This document shows, piece by piece, positions 30,648 through 40,400 of a stretch of DNA of 40,876 nt. Origin of the DNA: a virus; IMG/VR virus record IMGVR_UViG_3300050821_023950, positions 1-40,876 of that record; one strand, 5' to 3'. A program made the translations under genes and the position numbers. Below the pieces are notes generated by a model that made no database searches, was not told where the DNA came from, and was given only the letters and a program-made list of their open reading frames with translations. Within the stretch, counting starts at the first letter, position 1. Each line of letters opens with the position of its first letter.

Positions 30648-31000
30648 CGGCCGGTGACCCGGCCTCGCGCATCGCCGAAGCCAAGCGGCGCGCGGCCGAG
30701 TTCAAACGGACCGGGAAGGTACCTCCGCCGGCGTCGCAGGATCGAAGCGCCGGCGGAGGGTTCCTCTGGCCGCAGAACAGGAAGGCGTGGGGGGTATGCC
30801 TCGACATGCTCTCGCAGGTCGAGGTTGCAGGGATGGGAGGCGTGGTCGGGTTCAAGCTCGGCCGCGAGCTCGATCGGGCCGAGGAGGAGAACGACGTCGG
30901 CCCAGAGGAGCGGAGCGACGTCTACCGGAAGGTCAAGGCCTTCGAGCGGTGGTGGGTCGAGCGGATCAGTGAACGAATGAAAGAGGCGGGGAGGAAGTGA
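30614..31000 (+). CDS. T part of the tail chaperone GT fusion (-1 frame)
   Basis: This frame is read only after the -1 slip and adds 128 residues to the first 221 of G. It starts LLAHAGQFFGLAAGDPASRI, continues with a basic helix (AEAKRRAAEFKRTGKVPPPA) and ends in a helical region (RSDVYRKVKAFERWWVERIS). There is no independent start with a ribosome-binding site; the open frame before 30614 is a shadow of G. Location and frame relation match lambda T. The T domain would join the G chaperone to tube or tip proteins. Confidence 0.7.
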   Translation, partial: LLAHAGQFFGLAAGDPASRIAEAKRRAAEFKRTGKVPPPASQDRSAGGGFLWPQNRKAWGVCLDMLSQVEVAGMGGVVGFKLGRELDRAEEENDVGPEERSDVYRKVKAFERWWVERISERMKEAGRK

Positions 31001-31452
31001 TGACGTTCATGGTCAGGCCAGCAAACAGGGGCGTAGGCCGTTTCGAAGGGACGCCGAAAGTCGAATACCTCAACGGCGCCACGCGCGTGCGGCTCCTGGA
31101 GGAATTCGCGTATCACGACTGCACCGGCCGCCGGTGGACGGCGCCCAAGGGTCTCGTCTCGGACGGGGCCAGCATTCCGCGCGAGCTCTGGACCATCGTC
31201 GGCTCGCCGATGATGGGGCCGCATTTCTTCGCTGGGCTGCTGCACGACGCGCGCTATCGCCTCGCGGACTGCACCAAAGAGGAAGCCGACCTTCTCTTGT
31301 GGGACGCCTGCCTGTGCGGCGGGACCTCCGAGGCCGACGCGCTGGCGATCGCGGAAGGCGTTGCGGTCGGCGGCGCCGGCGCATGGGCTGAGAACGCCGC
31401 CAAGCGCGCGGCCTGCGGCGCCGACCTGGCCAAGCTGCTTGAGTGGGCGTGA
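31000..31452 (+). CDS. DUF1353-like protein, 150 aa
   Basis: The start is ATG 31000, in TGATG with the T stop and after GGGGAGGAAG. The sequence has the family pattern: a basic N-terminus, VRLLEEFAYHDCTGRRWTAP, then KGLVSDGASIPRELW, GPHFFAGLLHDARYRL and a C-terminal helical region. DUF1353 proteins are small and common in phage tail clusters; the 'DGAS.P' and 'HD' residues suggest a metal or substrate site but no activity is known. Placed between T and the tape measure. Confidence 0.75.
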   Translation: MTFMVRPANRGVGRFEGTPKVEYLNGATRVRLLEEFAYHDCTGRRWTAPKGLVSDGASIPRELWTIVGSPMMGPHFFAGLLHDARYRLADCTKEEADLLLWDACLCGGTSEADALAIAEGVAVGGAGAWAENAAKRAACGADLAKLLEWA

Positions 31453-31475
31453 GGGGGCGGATCCCGGGCGGGTAG

Positions 31476-34400
31476 ATGAGCGACCACGTCGTAGCGGCAC
31501 GGTTTCAGTGGGACGACGCGAATGCCGTTGCTGGCATGCAGCGCGACGCAGAGGCTACGCGTCTGCTCAATCAGGCCATCGCTGAAGGGGCTCCCGCGGC
31601 CGCGGCGCTCGCGCAAACACTTAGACAACTGACCGAGAGCACGGCCGCCGCGGCGCAGGCGCAGTCGGCGATGGCTGAGAACTTGAGCCAGAACACGGTC
31701 GCGATAAAGGAGACCGCCGAAAGCGTCAGCACGATCGAATCGAATCTCGCGACCGCGACGGAAGCCGCCAGGGGCTTCATCGAAGCGTTCGTAGCCAGCA
31801 GGATCGTTGGTGTTCTCAAGGACATCACGATGGCGGGCGTCGAGTTCAACGCCCAACTCGAAGAGTCGAGACTCGGCCTAGGCGCTCTCACCAATACCTT
31901 TGGGACGCTCTATGACGCCACGGGGCAGGTGCTCAAAGGGAACGATGCCTACAACGCCTCGATGCTGATCGGGGCCGACATCCAGGACAAGCTCAAGCTC
32001 CGGGCGCTCTCGACGACGCTCCAATACTCCCAGCTCCTCGACGTCATGCAACGCGCCATGCCGCAGATGATGCAGCATCTCAAGGACGCGCAGGGGTTCG
32101 TGGTCGACGACTCCAAGCTCGTCGATTTCGCGGCGACCTTCGCCCAGGGCGCACGCACCGCGGGTCTGGGGCCGGAAGAGATCGGGGTCAACCTCCAGCG
32201 GTTCTTGCAGGGGACGGCGGATCCGCGTCACGCGCGGTTCGCCGCGATGCTGCTCAATACGATCGGCCCGACGCCGGCGGCCGCAAAAGAGCAGATGCAG
32301 CAGTGGGAGGACCAGGGCGTTCTCTGGGACAAGCTCACCGAGAAGCTCGCCGCGTTCAAGCATGCCGGCGAGGACGCCATGAATCAGTACACGGGCGCCC
32401 TAACGAACCTCAAGGACGCCTGGCAGCAGCTCCTCGGCGAGGGCACGTCCGACGCGACCAAGTCCCTCACTACCGACATGCTCGCGCTGCGTGACGCGCT
32501 GGTCACGATCGACACGCAGGGTCACGCCACATTCAACGAGAACATAGTCGCCGGCGTTAAGGGAGTGGCTGGTGCAATCGTATCGATTGTCACGGCCGCC
32601 GAGTCAGTGATTGAGAAGTTCACGCAGCCCGGCGGCCTCATCGACGCAATGAAGGCGTTGATCGGACAACGAGACCGGCTCCTCAATGCGCCGGGAGAAA
32701 CGAAGGCGCAGGAATTCGTTGACATCGACGCGCAGGGAAATCCCATCACTCAGGATCAGATGGAAGCGCAGTCGGCGGCAATGAAATCCGGGATCCTCGA
32801 TCACGTGACGAATCCATTCCCGTGGCTGAATGACTTAACGCGCATGCGTCCGGTCACGAACGGGAGCGGTTTTTTTGGAACGACCGTGGACGGCTTCACT
32901 CCCTCGGGAAAGAGTGCCGTCGAGATCCGGGATCAGCTGATGAACCAGTGGTTGAACTCAGTCACGTCGGTCCCGCCGGCTGGGTTCCTTGGTTCAGTCA
33001 GTGATCCGAAGTCCCCATTCAACCGGCAGAACACCGACAGCGGCATGGCGGCGCTCCTCGGCGGCGGTTGGAATAAGGGAGGGTTCAAAATCACAACCCC
33101 GAACCCTGGCGAAAAAGACGACGGCACAGCGGCCGCGAACAAGCTGGACGACTTCAAGCGGTTCATGGAGCAATTCAACGCCGGCGCCGGAGCGATCGAC
33201 GAGGATCCGCTCGCTCAGAAGTTGAACAAGCTCACCGTCGACCAGAATCAGGCCTGGGACAACTTCCTCAAGCTGTCCCGCGATCCCAAGCTCCAGGACG
33301 CCGGCATCAATTGGACCAAGGCTCTCGACAACATCGACGAGACCTTCGCCAACCGGCGCACCGACGCCATCGATAAGTACAACAACGAATTCACCAACGC
33401 CCTCCAGGCCCTCCAGAACAAGATCGCCCCCGCGGGCAAGGACGATCCCGAGGCCAAGTTCCTCACCGACAAGTTGACGCGTCTCGAAGAGATCGACGCG
33501 CTCATGCGCAAGTTCCCGGACAAGGTCGCGAGCCCCGAGGGGCAGGCCGCGTTCGGAACGCAGATCCAAAAGCTCGACCCGCTTACGGGCCAGCCGGTCG
33601 GTCCGGAGGCCGCGCCGGGCACGCTCGAGCTGGCGGCCGAAGCGGAGTACGACAAGAAGGTGGAGGACGCCCGGGACAAGAGCCTCGAGAAGATCGACAA
33701 GGCCACCCTCGACGCGACCCGGAAGACCGCCGAGCTCAAGACGCAGATCGAGATCGACGCGACGGACGCAACCGAAAAGCAGAACATCGAGACGATCGTC
33801 AACTCGATCGACCGCCAGCTCGCCACGAAAATCGCGGCCAACGACAAGTGGGCCGCCGAGCAGGACAAGACCGCAAAGGATCAGCTCCACGCTACGGACC
33901 AGCAGGGCTTGCTCAACGAGCGACTGGCTAACATCGAGGCCGCCCGCCAGGCCAAGAACAAGCTGGCAGATGACGAAGCCACACGCCAGCACAACGCCGA
34001 GAACGCCACCACGCTGGAGTGGCTGAACAACCTCGATAAACGCCGTGAAGAGGTCATACCGAAGATCGGCATAACCCTACAGGACACGATCATCGGCGCG
34101 CTCACCTCGACCCAGTCGGCCATCGATCAGTTCTTCGCCAACATCGCCGCTGGCAACGCGAACCTCGGCTCGAGCGCGGACGCCCTCGTTCATGATCTCG
34201 GTCAGAAGTGGTCGAAGGTCTTCGCCGATGCGCTGAGCGCGCCGCTCCATGGCGGCTCCATCCTCACGTCGTTCAGCCAGATCAGCGGCGCATTTTCAAA
34301 CACGAACGGTCTGGATAGCCGCTCACTTGATGGCATCCTCGCCGGCGCCGGCATCGGGTCGTTTATCGGGGGCGCTTTCGGTCCGGGCAACAAGGCAGCC

Positions 34401-36263
34401 GCAGGTGGCTCGATCGGTGGCGGCATTGGCGCGATCGCCGGCGGGATCATCGGAAGCGCCTTGCCCGGTCTCGGCACCGCGATCGGAGCCGAGCTGGGTT
34501 CCGTGCTCGGCTCTTTATTGGGCGCGGCCATCGGTTCGACGATGTCCACCACGAACTGGGAAAAGATCGTGCTCCAGAGCGTCACCCTCAGCGATCTCCG
34601 CGGCCCACAGAACGCGATCAACAACGGCGGCCAGGTCACCGACCCTCTCGGGAACGGAGGATCGATCTCCTTCGGCGAAAAGGGGCTCGGCGACACGCTC
34701 GGTACCCAGATCGAGAACCAGATCCGAGCCAAGGTCGCCGACGCGATGAAGAGCTATCAGTCGATCCTCGACCTCTTCCCCGAAGAGGTGCAGGCCCAGC
34801 TCGCCAAGTTCAATCCGAGCATCAGCCTCACCGACACGACCAACAACGTCGGCAAGTTCCTCGACCTCAATGGAGCGATGTCTTCGCTCAGCGACTTTTT
34901 TTCGAACCAGTTGCCCCAGGCCGCCTTCTCTGCCTACGAGCCGGCTCTGGCCGCGGGTCTGGCGGCGATGGGCGAAGGTCAGCAGCGCATCGCCCAGGTC
35001 ATGGCCTACTGGGGCACGCTGCAGGGCACCGAGCTCCACGACGCGGTGCTGGCCTACGTCACGGCCCTGGTCAAGTTCGCGAGCAACAAGAGCCAGCTCG
35101 GCGACCCCACCTCGGCCATCACCCAGGCCACGAAGAATCAGGAAGCGACGCCCCTCTCGCAGCTACAGGACCAGAACAGCGCGATGGCCCTGGTCGTGGC
35201 TTCGCTCCCCAAGCTCGTCGACGTGAGCGACCAGCTCGCGGCCATGCAGCAGCTCAACACGATGTCGGACACCTTCTTCCAGGGCCTCGTCGCGGCCTTC
35301 CAGAAGATCGACGACCTCCAGAAGCAGACCAACACATCGCTCGACTCGTTCAACGAACAGGTCAACCTGGCCGGCATGACCGACCAGCAGAAGATGGACT
35401 ACTACTACAAACAAATGGGGTCGCTGGAGACACAGCTCCAGGTCACCAAGGACCCCGACCGCGTGGCCGCGATCGTCGCCCAGATCGAGCAGTACGGCCA
35501 GGCCGCCCTGAGCCTGGCCCCCGACAACGCCGACAATCGCGCGGAGCTGCTCCAGATCAGTGACGAGGTGAGGAACCTCGCCGGCACCGACTACGCCGGG
35601 GCCCAAGCGAACCTCTTGACCCAGCAGCAGGCCGCCTACACGCTCTTGAGCACCGCGGCCAACACCCTGCTCAAGGCCTCGAATGACCTGATGGGCCGCG
35701 CACCTGGCGCCGGCAGGAGTCCGGCTCCTGGCTTGGGCGGCGGCGGCGGCAACAAAATCGGTCCGCACGACCCCACCAATCCGAACGCCCCGGGACCGAA
35801 CCTCAACAGCAACGCGCCGCCGATCACGGCTCAGGCGCTCACCGGAGCGTTCCGAACCGCGCTCGACGACAAGCCGATCGCCATCTCGACCGACAACGGC
35901 GTGGCCCTCATCGTCGCCGCGGTCGATCGCGTGTCGACCGCCCTTGGCGGGGGTGGAACCGTGGGCGCATTGCCGACGCATGGGAGCGCGGCATGGCGGC
36001 AGTATGCCGAGACCACGCTGGCGACGTTGAGTGGGGTGCCCAGCTCCCCGGCCGGCGGCGGCTCTGACTCGGCGCCCGTCGTCGCAGCAATCAAGGCCCT
36101 CCAGGATGAGATGCGCCTTCTCCGGACGGCCGTGACGGACCGCGCCGTCGTCATCACCGGAGACGGGGCGGAGTTTCTGCGCGCGGTCGGCTTCGGCATC
36201 CAGGACGCCACGATCACGACTCTGCGCGCTCATCCGGAACTCCTCGCGAACGTGTGGGATTGA
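31476..36263 (+). CDS. Tail tape measure protein, 1595 aa
   Basis: This is the longest gene here, directly after the G/T genes, as expected for the protein that sets tail length and later helps DNA entry. The N-terminal and central parts are helical and Ala/Gln-rich (EGAPAAAALAQTLRQL, coiled coil from about residue 730 to 850). Residues about 948-1023 form a Gly/Ala-rich hydrophobic stretch (GSFIGGAFGPGNKAAAGGSI, GAIAGGIIGSALPGLGTAIG), the likely membrane-inserting part. The C-terminal third is Pro/Gly-rich and ends in VVITGDGAEFLRAVGF. At about 1.5 Angstrom per helical residue, it fits a tail near 240 nm at most; that estimate is rough. Confidence 0.88.
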   Translation: MSDHVVAARFQWDDANAVAGMQRDAEATRLLNQAIAEGAPAAAALAQTLRQLTESTAAAAQAQSAMAENLSQNTVAIKETAESVSTIESNLATATEAARGFIEAFVASRIVGVLKDITMAGVEFNAQLEESRLGLGALTNTFGTLYDATGQVLKGNDAYNASMLIGADIQDKLKLRALSTTLQYSQLLDVMQRAMPQMMQHLKDAQGFVVDDSKLVDFAATFAQGARTAGLGPEEIGVNLQRFLQGTADPRHARFAAMLLNTIGPTPAAAKEQMQQWEDQGVLWDKLTEKLAAFKHAGEDAMNQYTGALTNLKDAWQQLLGEGTSDATKSLTTDMLALRDALVTIDTQGHATFNENIVAGVKGVAGAIVSIVTAAESVIEKFTQPGGLIDAMKALIGQRDRLLNAPGETKAQEFVDIDAQGNPITQDQMEAQSAAMKSGILDHVTNPFPWLNDLTRMRPVTNGSGFFGTTVDGFTPSGKSAVEIRDQLMNQWLNSVTSVPPAGFLGSVSDPKSPFNRQNTDSGMAALLGGGWNKGGFKITTPNPGEKDDGTAAANKLDDFKRFMEQFNAGAGAIDEDPLAQKLNKLTVDQNQAWDNFLKLSRDPKLQDAGINWTKALDNIDETFANRRTDAIDKYNNEFTNALQALQNKIAPAGKDDPEAKFLTDKLTRLEEIDALMRKFPDKVASPEGQAAFGTQIQKLDPLTGQPVGPEAAPGTLELAAEAEYDKKVEDARDKSLEKIDKATLDATRKTAELKTQIEIDATDATEKQNIETIVNSIDRQLATKIAANDKWAAEQDKTAKDQLHATDQQGLLNERLANIEAARQAKNKLADDEATRQHNAENATTLEWLNNLDKRREEVIPKIGITLQDTIIGALTSTQSAIDQFFANIAAGNANLGSSADALVHDLGQKWSKVFADALSAPLHGGSILTSFSQISGAFSNTNGLDSRSLDGILAGAGIGSFIGGAFGPGNKAAAGGSIGGGIGAIAGGIIGSALPGLGTAIGAELGSVLGSLLGAAIGSTMSTTNWEKIVLQSVTLSDLRGPQNAINNGGQVTDPLGNGGSISFGEKGLGDTLGTQIENQIRAKVADAMKSYQSILDLFPEEVQAQLAKFNPSISLTDTTNNVGKFLDLNGAMSSLSDFFSNQLPQAAFSAYEPALAAGLAAMGEGQQRIAQVMAYWGTLQGTELHDAVLAYVTALVKFASNKSQLGDPTSAITQATKNQEATPLSQLQDQNSAMALVVASLPKLVDVSDQLAAMQQLNTMSDTFFQGLVAAFQKIDDLQKQTNTSLDSFNEQVNLAGMTDQQKMDYYYKQMGSLETQLQVTKDPDRVAAIVAQIEQYGQAALSLAPDNADNRAELLQISDEVRNLAGTDYAGAQANLLTQQQAAYTLLSTAANTLLKASNDLMGRAPGAGRSPAPGLGGGGGNKIGPHDPTNPNAPGPNLNSNAPPITAQALTGAFRTALDDKPIAISTDNGVALIVAAVDRVSTALGGGGTVGALPTHGSAAWRQYAETTLATLSGVPSSPAGGGSDSAPVVAAIKALQDEMRLLRTAVTDRAVVITGDGAEFLRAVGFGIQDATITTLRAHPELLANVWD

Positions 36264-36279
36264 GGACAGGACCCAGACC

Positions 36280-36786
36280 ATGCCGCTCGATCCAGCAGTC
36301 GTAACCCGCTATGCCGACAAGCTCCAGCAGACGACTCTGCTGGTCACGATCAGTGCGTCGCCGATCAGGTACTTCACGAACTTTCCGGGCGGCATCACCA
36401 CGGGCGGCCAGACCTACATCTATCGCTCGTTCAAAATCTCCAACGTCATCGAGAGCACGGACGGCTCGGCGATCCAGATGACGCTGACCTTCGACAATGT
36501 CGACAGCCTTCTCAATGACCTGGTCACCGACCCCGCGCAGCGGCGCAAGCCCGTCGTCGTCGCCAAGCTGCACTTCAACCCCGATTGGTCTGTAGCCGCT
36601 CCGGAGTCGTGGCTCGAGGGCTTCACGGCCAAGCCGCGCATCTATGGCCTCCAGGTCGAGATCATCTGCCGCGACGACTCAGGCCGGGAGGGCGCCTCGC
36701 CCGACATCACCTACGGCGACGTGCTCGTGCGCCATGCGGCGCCGGCCGCGAATAACCAGTTCCTCTTCGCCGGAGGTCTCCAGTGA
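36280..36786 (+). CDS. Tail tip protein, lambda gpL/M-like (DUF2163/DUF1833 type), 168 aa
   Basis: The start is ATG 36280, 16 bases past the tape measure. The sequence shows PAVVTRYADKLQQTTLLVTI, FPGGITTGGQTYIYRSFKIS and DGSAIQMTLTFDNVDSLLN, a beta-rich barrel with a conserved 'TYIY..FKIS.V' step. It then has a VAKLHFNPDWSVAAPES segment. The profile and location match the small distal tail proteins after the tape measure. Which lambda counterpart it is cannot be told from sequence alone. Confidence 0.6.
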   Translation: MPLDPAVVTRYADKLQQTTLLVTISASPIRYFTNFPGGITTGGQTYIYRSFKISNVIESTDGSAIQMTLTFDNVDSLLNDLVTDPAQRRKPVVVAKLHFNPDWSVAAPESWLEGFTAKPRIYGLQVEIICRDDSGREGASPDITYGDVLVRHAAPAANNQFLFAGGLQ

Positions 36787-37427
36787 TCCGCGGGACGATG
36801 TTCCCGGACATCCCGCCCTCCTCGGCGACGGTGGGTCAGGCCTACACGCGCAACCTGGTCGTCGCCCAGGACCGGATCGATGCTCTGTACGGGGATCCGC
36901 AGATCAATGTCCCTCATCCATACCAGCAGTACAAGATCGGCTACTCCTCGGATGTGCTGAGCGGCGCGGATCTGGACGCACTGCGCGATCACTTTGCCGC
37001 CAACGCCGCGACCTACTTCTCGTTCTTTTGTTTCTGGGGCTCGGACGCCACCGATCCGACCCTCTCGCGCAAGCGCTCGATCCCGAAGATGACGGTGGCC
37101 ACCGTCGTCCATGATCAGCTCATCTACACCCTGCCAGCCAAGGCCGTCGACACGCCGACTCTGTATGACGGCGCGGGCGCGGTGATCGCGAGCTCGCGCT
37201 ACGACCTCAACCCCGGCGCCGGTAGCGAAGGCGCCGACAACGTCACGTTCCACAGCACGGGCGTTCAGCCGGCGGCCGGGATCCTCACGTTTTCCGCCGT
37301 CGCCGGCCGCCGGCGTTTCGCGGCCTTCTACGTGTTTCCGCAGGAGTTCCCGGAAGCATGGTCCGAGGGCGACGTCTGGATCCTCTCTACACCGCTGCAG
37401 CTCGTCACGTCGGTGACCCTCACATGA
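36783..37427 (+). CDS. Tail tip protein, DUF2460-like, 214 aa
   Basis: The start is GTG 36783, overlapping the previous stop (GTGA). The first part reads FPDIPPSSATVGQAYTRNLV and YQQYKIGYSSDVLSGADLDA, then LRDHFAANAATYFSFFCFWG, which is the DUF2460 pattern of 'FP..PPS', an Arg-free strand and a 'FF...G..Y.F.F.D' helix-strand. The second half is beta-rich (AGILTFSAVAGRRRFAAFYV). It is coupled to the next gene by ATGA. Probably a distal tail/hub adaptor. Confidence 0.65.
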   Translation: MIRGTMFPDIPPSSATVGQAYTRNLVVAQDRIDALYGDPQINVPHPYQQYKIGYSSDVLSGADLDALRDHFAANAATYFSFFCFWGSDATDPTLSRKRSIPKMTVATVVHDQLIYTLPAKAVDTPTLYDGAGAVIASSRYDLNPGAGSEGADNVTFHSTGVQPAAGILTFSAVAGRRRFAAFYVFPQEFPEAWSEGDVWILSTPLQLVTSVTLT

Positions 37428-40400
37428 GTCCGCGCCAACGCGCTGTTGTCACGACGCCCGACCTGACTCATCCCTCGCCGCGGCTCAGCACTCCGAATCC
37501 TTACGTCCCGAACAAGATCGCGGACGCGACGATCTCGCTCGCTGGCGGCGCGGCCGACGACCTCACCCAGGTACCGTTCGCGTTCGGCCTGGTCGAGACC
37601 GAAGGCTCGATCCGCTACGCGTTCCAGTCGCCCTTCAGCGGCGCTCTATGGATCGCGCGCGCTCTGGCTCTCGGCGAGCGCGAGGCGACCATCTATGGCG
37701 GCGAACAGGCCGGCGAGTGCGACGGCCTGGTAGGGGTCTACACCGACGCCGGGCTGTTTTCGAACGGCAACTTTCAGTGCTGGTGGCACAGCGGATCGCT
37801 GAGCCAGGGGATCGACACCAACATGGCGGCCGGCGACTACGTGTCGCCGTGGGATGAGACGCTGGTCATCACCGACAAGACTGGCAAGCGGCGGGCGATC
37901 TGCTACGTCATCGAGTGCTGGTCGAATGTCGCGGCTGCCTGGGCCAGCGGCATCGCCAAGGTCCGATATCGCTTCCGCGGCTCGCGCGTCTTGAACACGA
38001 CAACGGGTCTGGTCGCCTACACGACGAATCCATGGTGGCAGGGCCGCTATGTCGCTCTGGATCCGGCCGGCTTGCTTCTCAAGCCCTCGCGCATCAATGA
38101 GGCATCGTTTCAGCTCGCGGCCGCGAACTCGCCGAGCGGCCTCTATGAGTCGAACATGCTCCTCACCGGCAGCAACACGCGCGACTGCCGCAAGCAGTTC
38201 GGCCTGCTCGGCGCGGGCTGGCTCGTCTACTCCGGCGGCAATCAACTCACGGCGATCGCCGATCGATCGACCGATCCGGTTGTTGCGACCTACGACGACA
38301 CGAACTTCTCCACGGCCAAGCCGATTGAGGTTGGTCCTACCGCGGATCCGGACCAGATGGTCAACAACGTGTCGATTCAGTCCACCGACACGACCGACTC
38401 GTCCGGCGTCTGGAAGTTGGTCACGGTCTCGCTTAAGACGGCTGGCCTGCTGGCTGGGACGGAAGAGGAGGTTCCGGCGACGTTCCAGTTCCCGCAGATC
38501 CAGCAGCTCGCCGTTGTGCAGCAGATGCTCGGCTATCTGCTCTACTCGTATCAGGAGCTCCGGATCAAGGGGAACTGGCTGGCCAACGCCGGCGGCCCGC
38601 GCCTGGCCGGCGACGTCGTCACCCAATCGCTGCCTGCGATGGGCATCTCCGACAACTTCCGCGTTATGGTGCGGGACAAGCAACCGAACGGCACCTTCGA
38701 CGTCGAGCTGGCTCTGATCGACGCGCGCAAATGGGCCGGCGCGAGCTCGACGCCCCCGACAAGGCTGCGCTCGACCCTGCAAGACCCCTTCGCCGTCCCG
38801 CCCACCCCGCCCGCGCCTACGGTCACGCAGGAGGTCGACAAGATCAAGATCGTCGTCAACCCTCCCTCGCCAACTTATCAGTGGTACGGGGGGCAGCTCG
38901 TCACAGTTCAGCAGGCCGGGTTCGCGGAGCGCACTTTGGGAGTGGCTGGCGCCACCCCTCTCTACATCGAGGACATCCAAATGAACAGTCTCTACACCAT
39001 CAGAACAAGAGTGATCAACGTCGTTAACACCGCCTTACTGTCGCTCGCGGCGACATGGACGATCACGCCTGTCGTGGCGCAAGTCGAGCCTCCGGGCATC
39101 GTCTATCAGTCGTCGGACGGTCTCGGAGTGTGGTGGGATCCGCCTCAGACGCGTGACGCGATCAATTACGGAGCGAGCGCCTGGAGCGTGCAGGGCACGG
39201 CACACTCGGTGTGGGATCCCACGAAGATCAACGACGGCGATCTCACGGTTTCGGCGTTGGTCTGGAACGGCGCCGGCAGCGCTGGTGCGGTAACCGTCGA
39301 TCAGGGATCAGCGCTCATCGCGCGAGAGATCGAGATCACCTGGCTGGACGCCACGCACCATCCACAACTGGGGCCGGTCTATTCGTCCGACAACATCACG
39401 CTGAACCCTGTGTCGATGCTCGGAACAGGCCCCTCTACATTTGGGCAGGCCTACCCGGCCGTCAAGGGCGTTCAGTGGGATTCGCTCGACGGACTCAAAA
39501 CGGTCTTCTTCATTCCTCCGAGCATTGGTGCTTACCGCTTCGTTGGAGTTGCATTCCTCGGCAGTCACGACACCGGCCGGATCGCGGAGATTCGGGTCCG
39601 CAAGTACACCGGCTCAGCCTACGCCTTCACCAAAGGCTTCCGCCTCTTCGGCACGGAGCCTGGTAGCAGCACTCTCGTTGGCGGCGCAACGCCGACGACG
39701 CGCACCTTCGACATCAATTTCCAGCCGACCAACACGAACTACATCAAGTTGTCGGACTGGTTTTACTCGTGGAATTGGTCGGATACCCTTTCGAACACCA
39801 GCTCGATTGGATTCATCGCGACACTTCGAATTCAAACGATCGCTACCGACGACACCCTTTCAGATCAACGTGGATATGCCGCTTCATTCGTCCAGGCTGT
39901 CTCCGCAGGTGGGCCGGTTTCTGTTCCGTCTATGGACGGCGTTGCCGTAGTTGGAACGTCACCTATCCTCGCCCGCGAAGACCATGTTCATCCGTCCGAC
40001 ACCTCGAAGGCCGACGTCACCTACGTCGACACACAGATCGCAGCAGCCGTCGCGGGCATCAAGTGGAAGACCTCGGTACGGGTAGCAACGACGGCCGCGG
40101 GAACCCTCGCGAGCAGTTTTGCGAATGGCTCGACGATCGACGGCGTGACGCTGGCCACTGGCGATCGCATCCTCATCAAAGACCAAGTCTCTGGCTCAGA
40201 CAACGGCATCTATACCGTGAGCGCATCTGGCGCTCCGACACGCGCGACGGACGCAAACACGGGCGCCGAGCTCGTCTCCGCGGCGGCATTCGCCCAAAGC
40301 GGCACCGTGAACGCTGACCGCGCGTTCTACTGTACCAACGACAGCATTACCTTGGGCTCGACGTCGATTGCATGGGTTCCGTTCGCATCAGTCATCGGAG

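Noticed and set aside
30389-31000. Independent 203-codon gene in the T frame
   Set aside because: The part before 30614 overlaps G without an initiation site; the heptamer at 30608 explains the frame better as a -1 extension of G.
35163-36281. 372-codon minus-strand frame opposite the tape measure end
   Set aside because: Shadow of the tape measure gene, with Arg/Gly/Leu-biased content and no motif.
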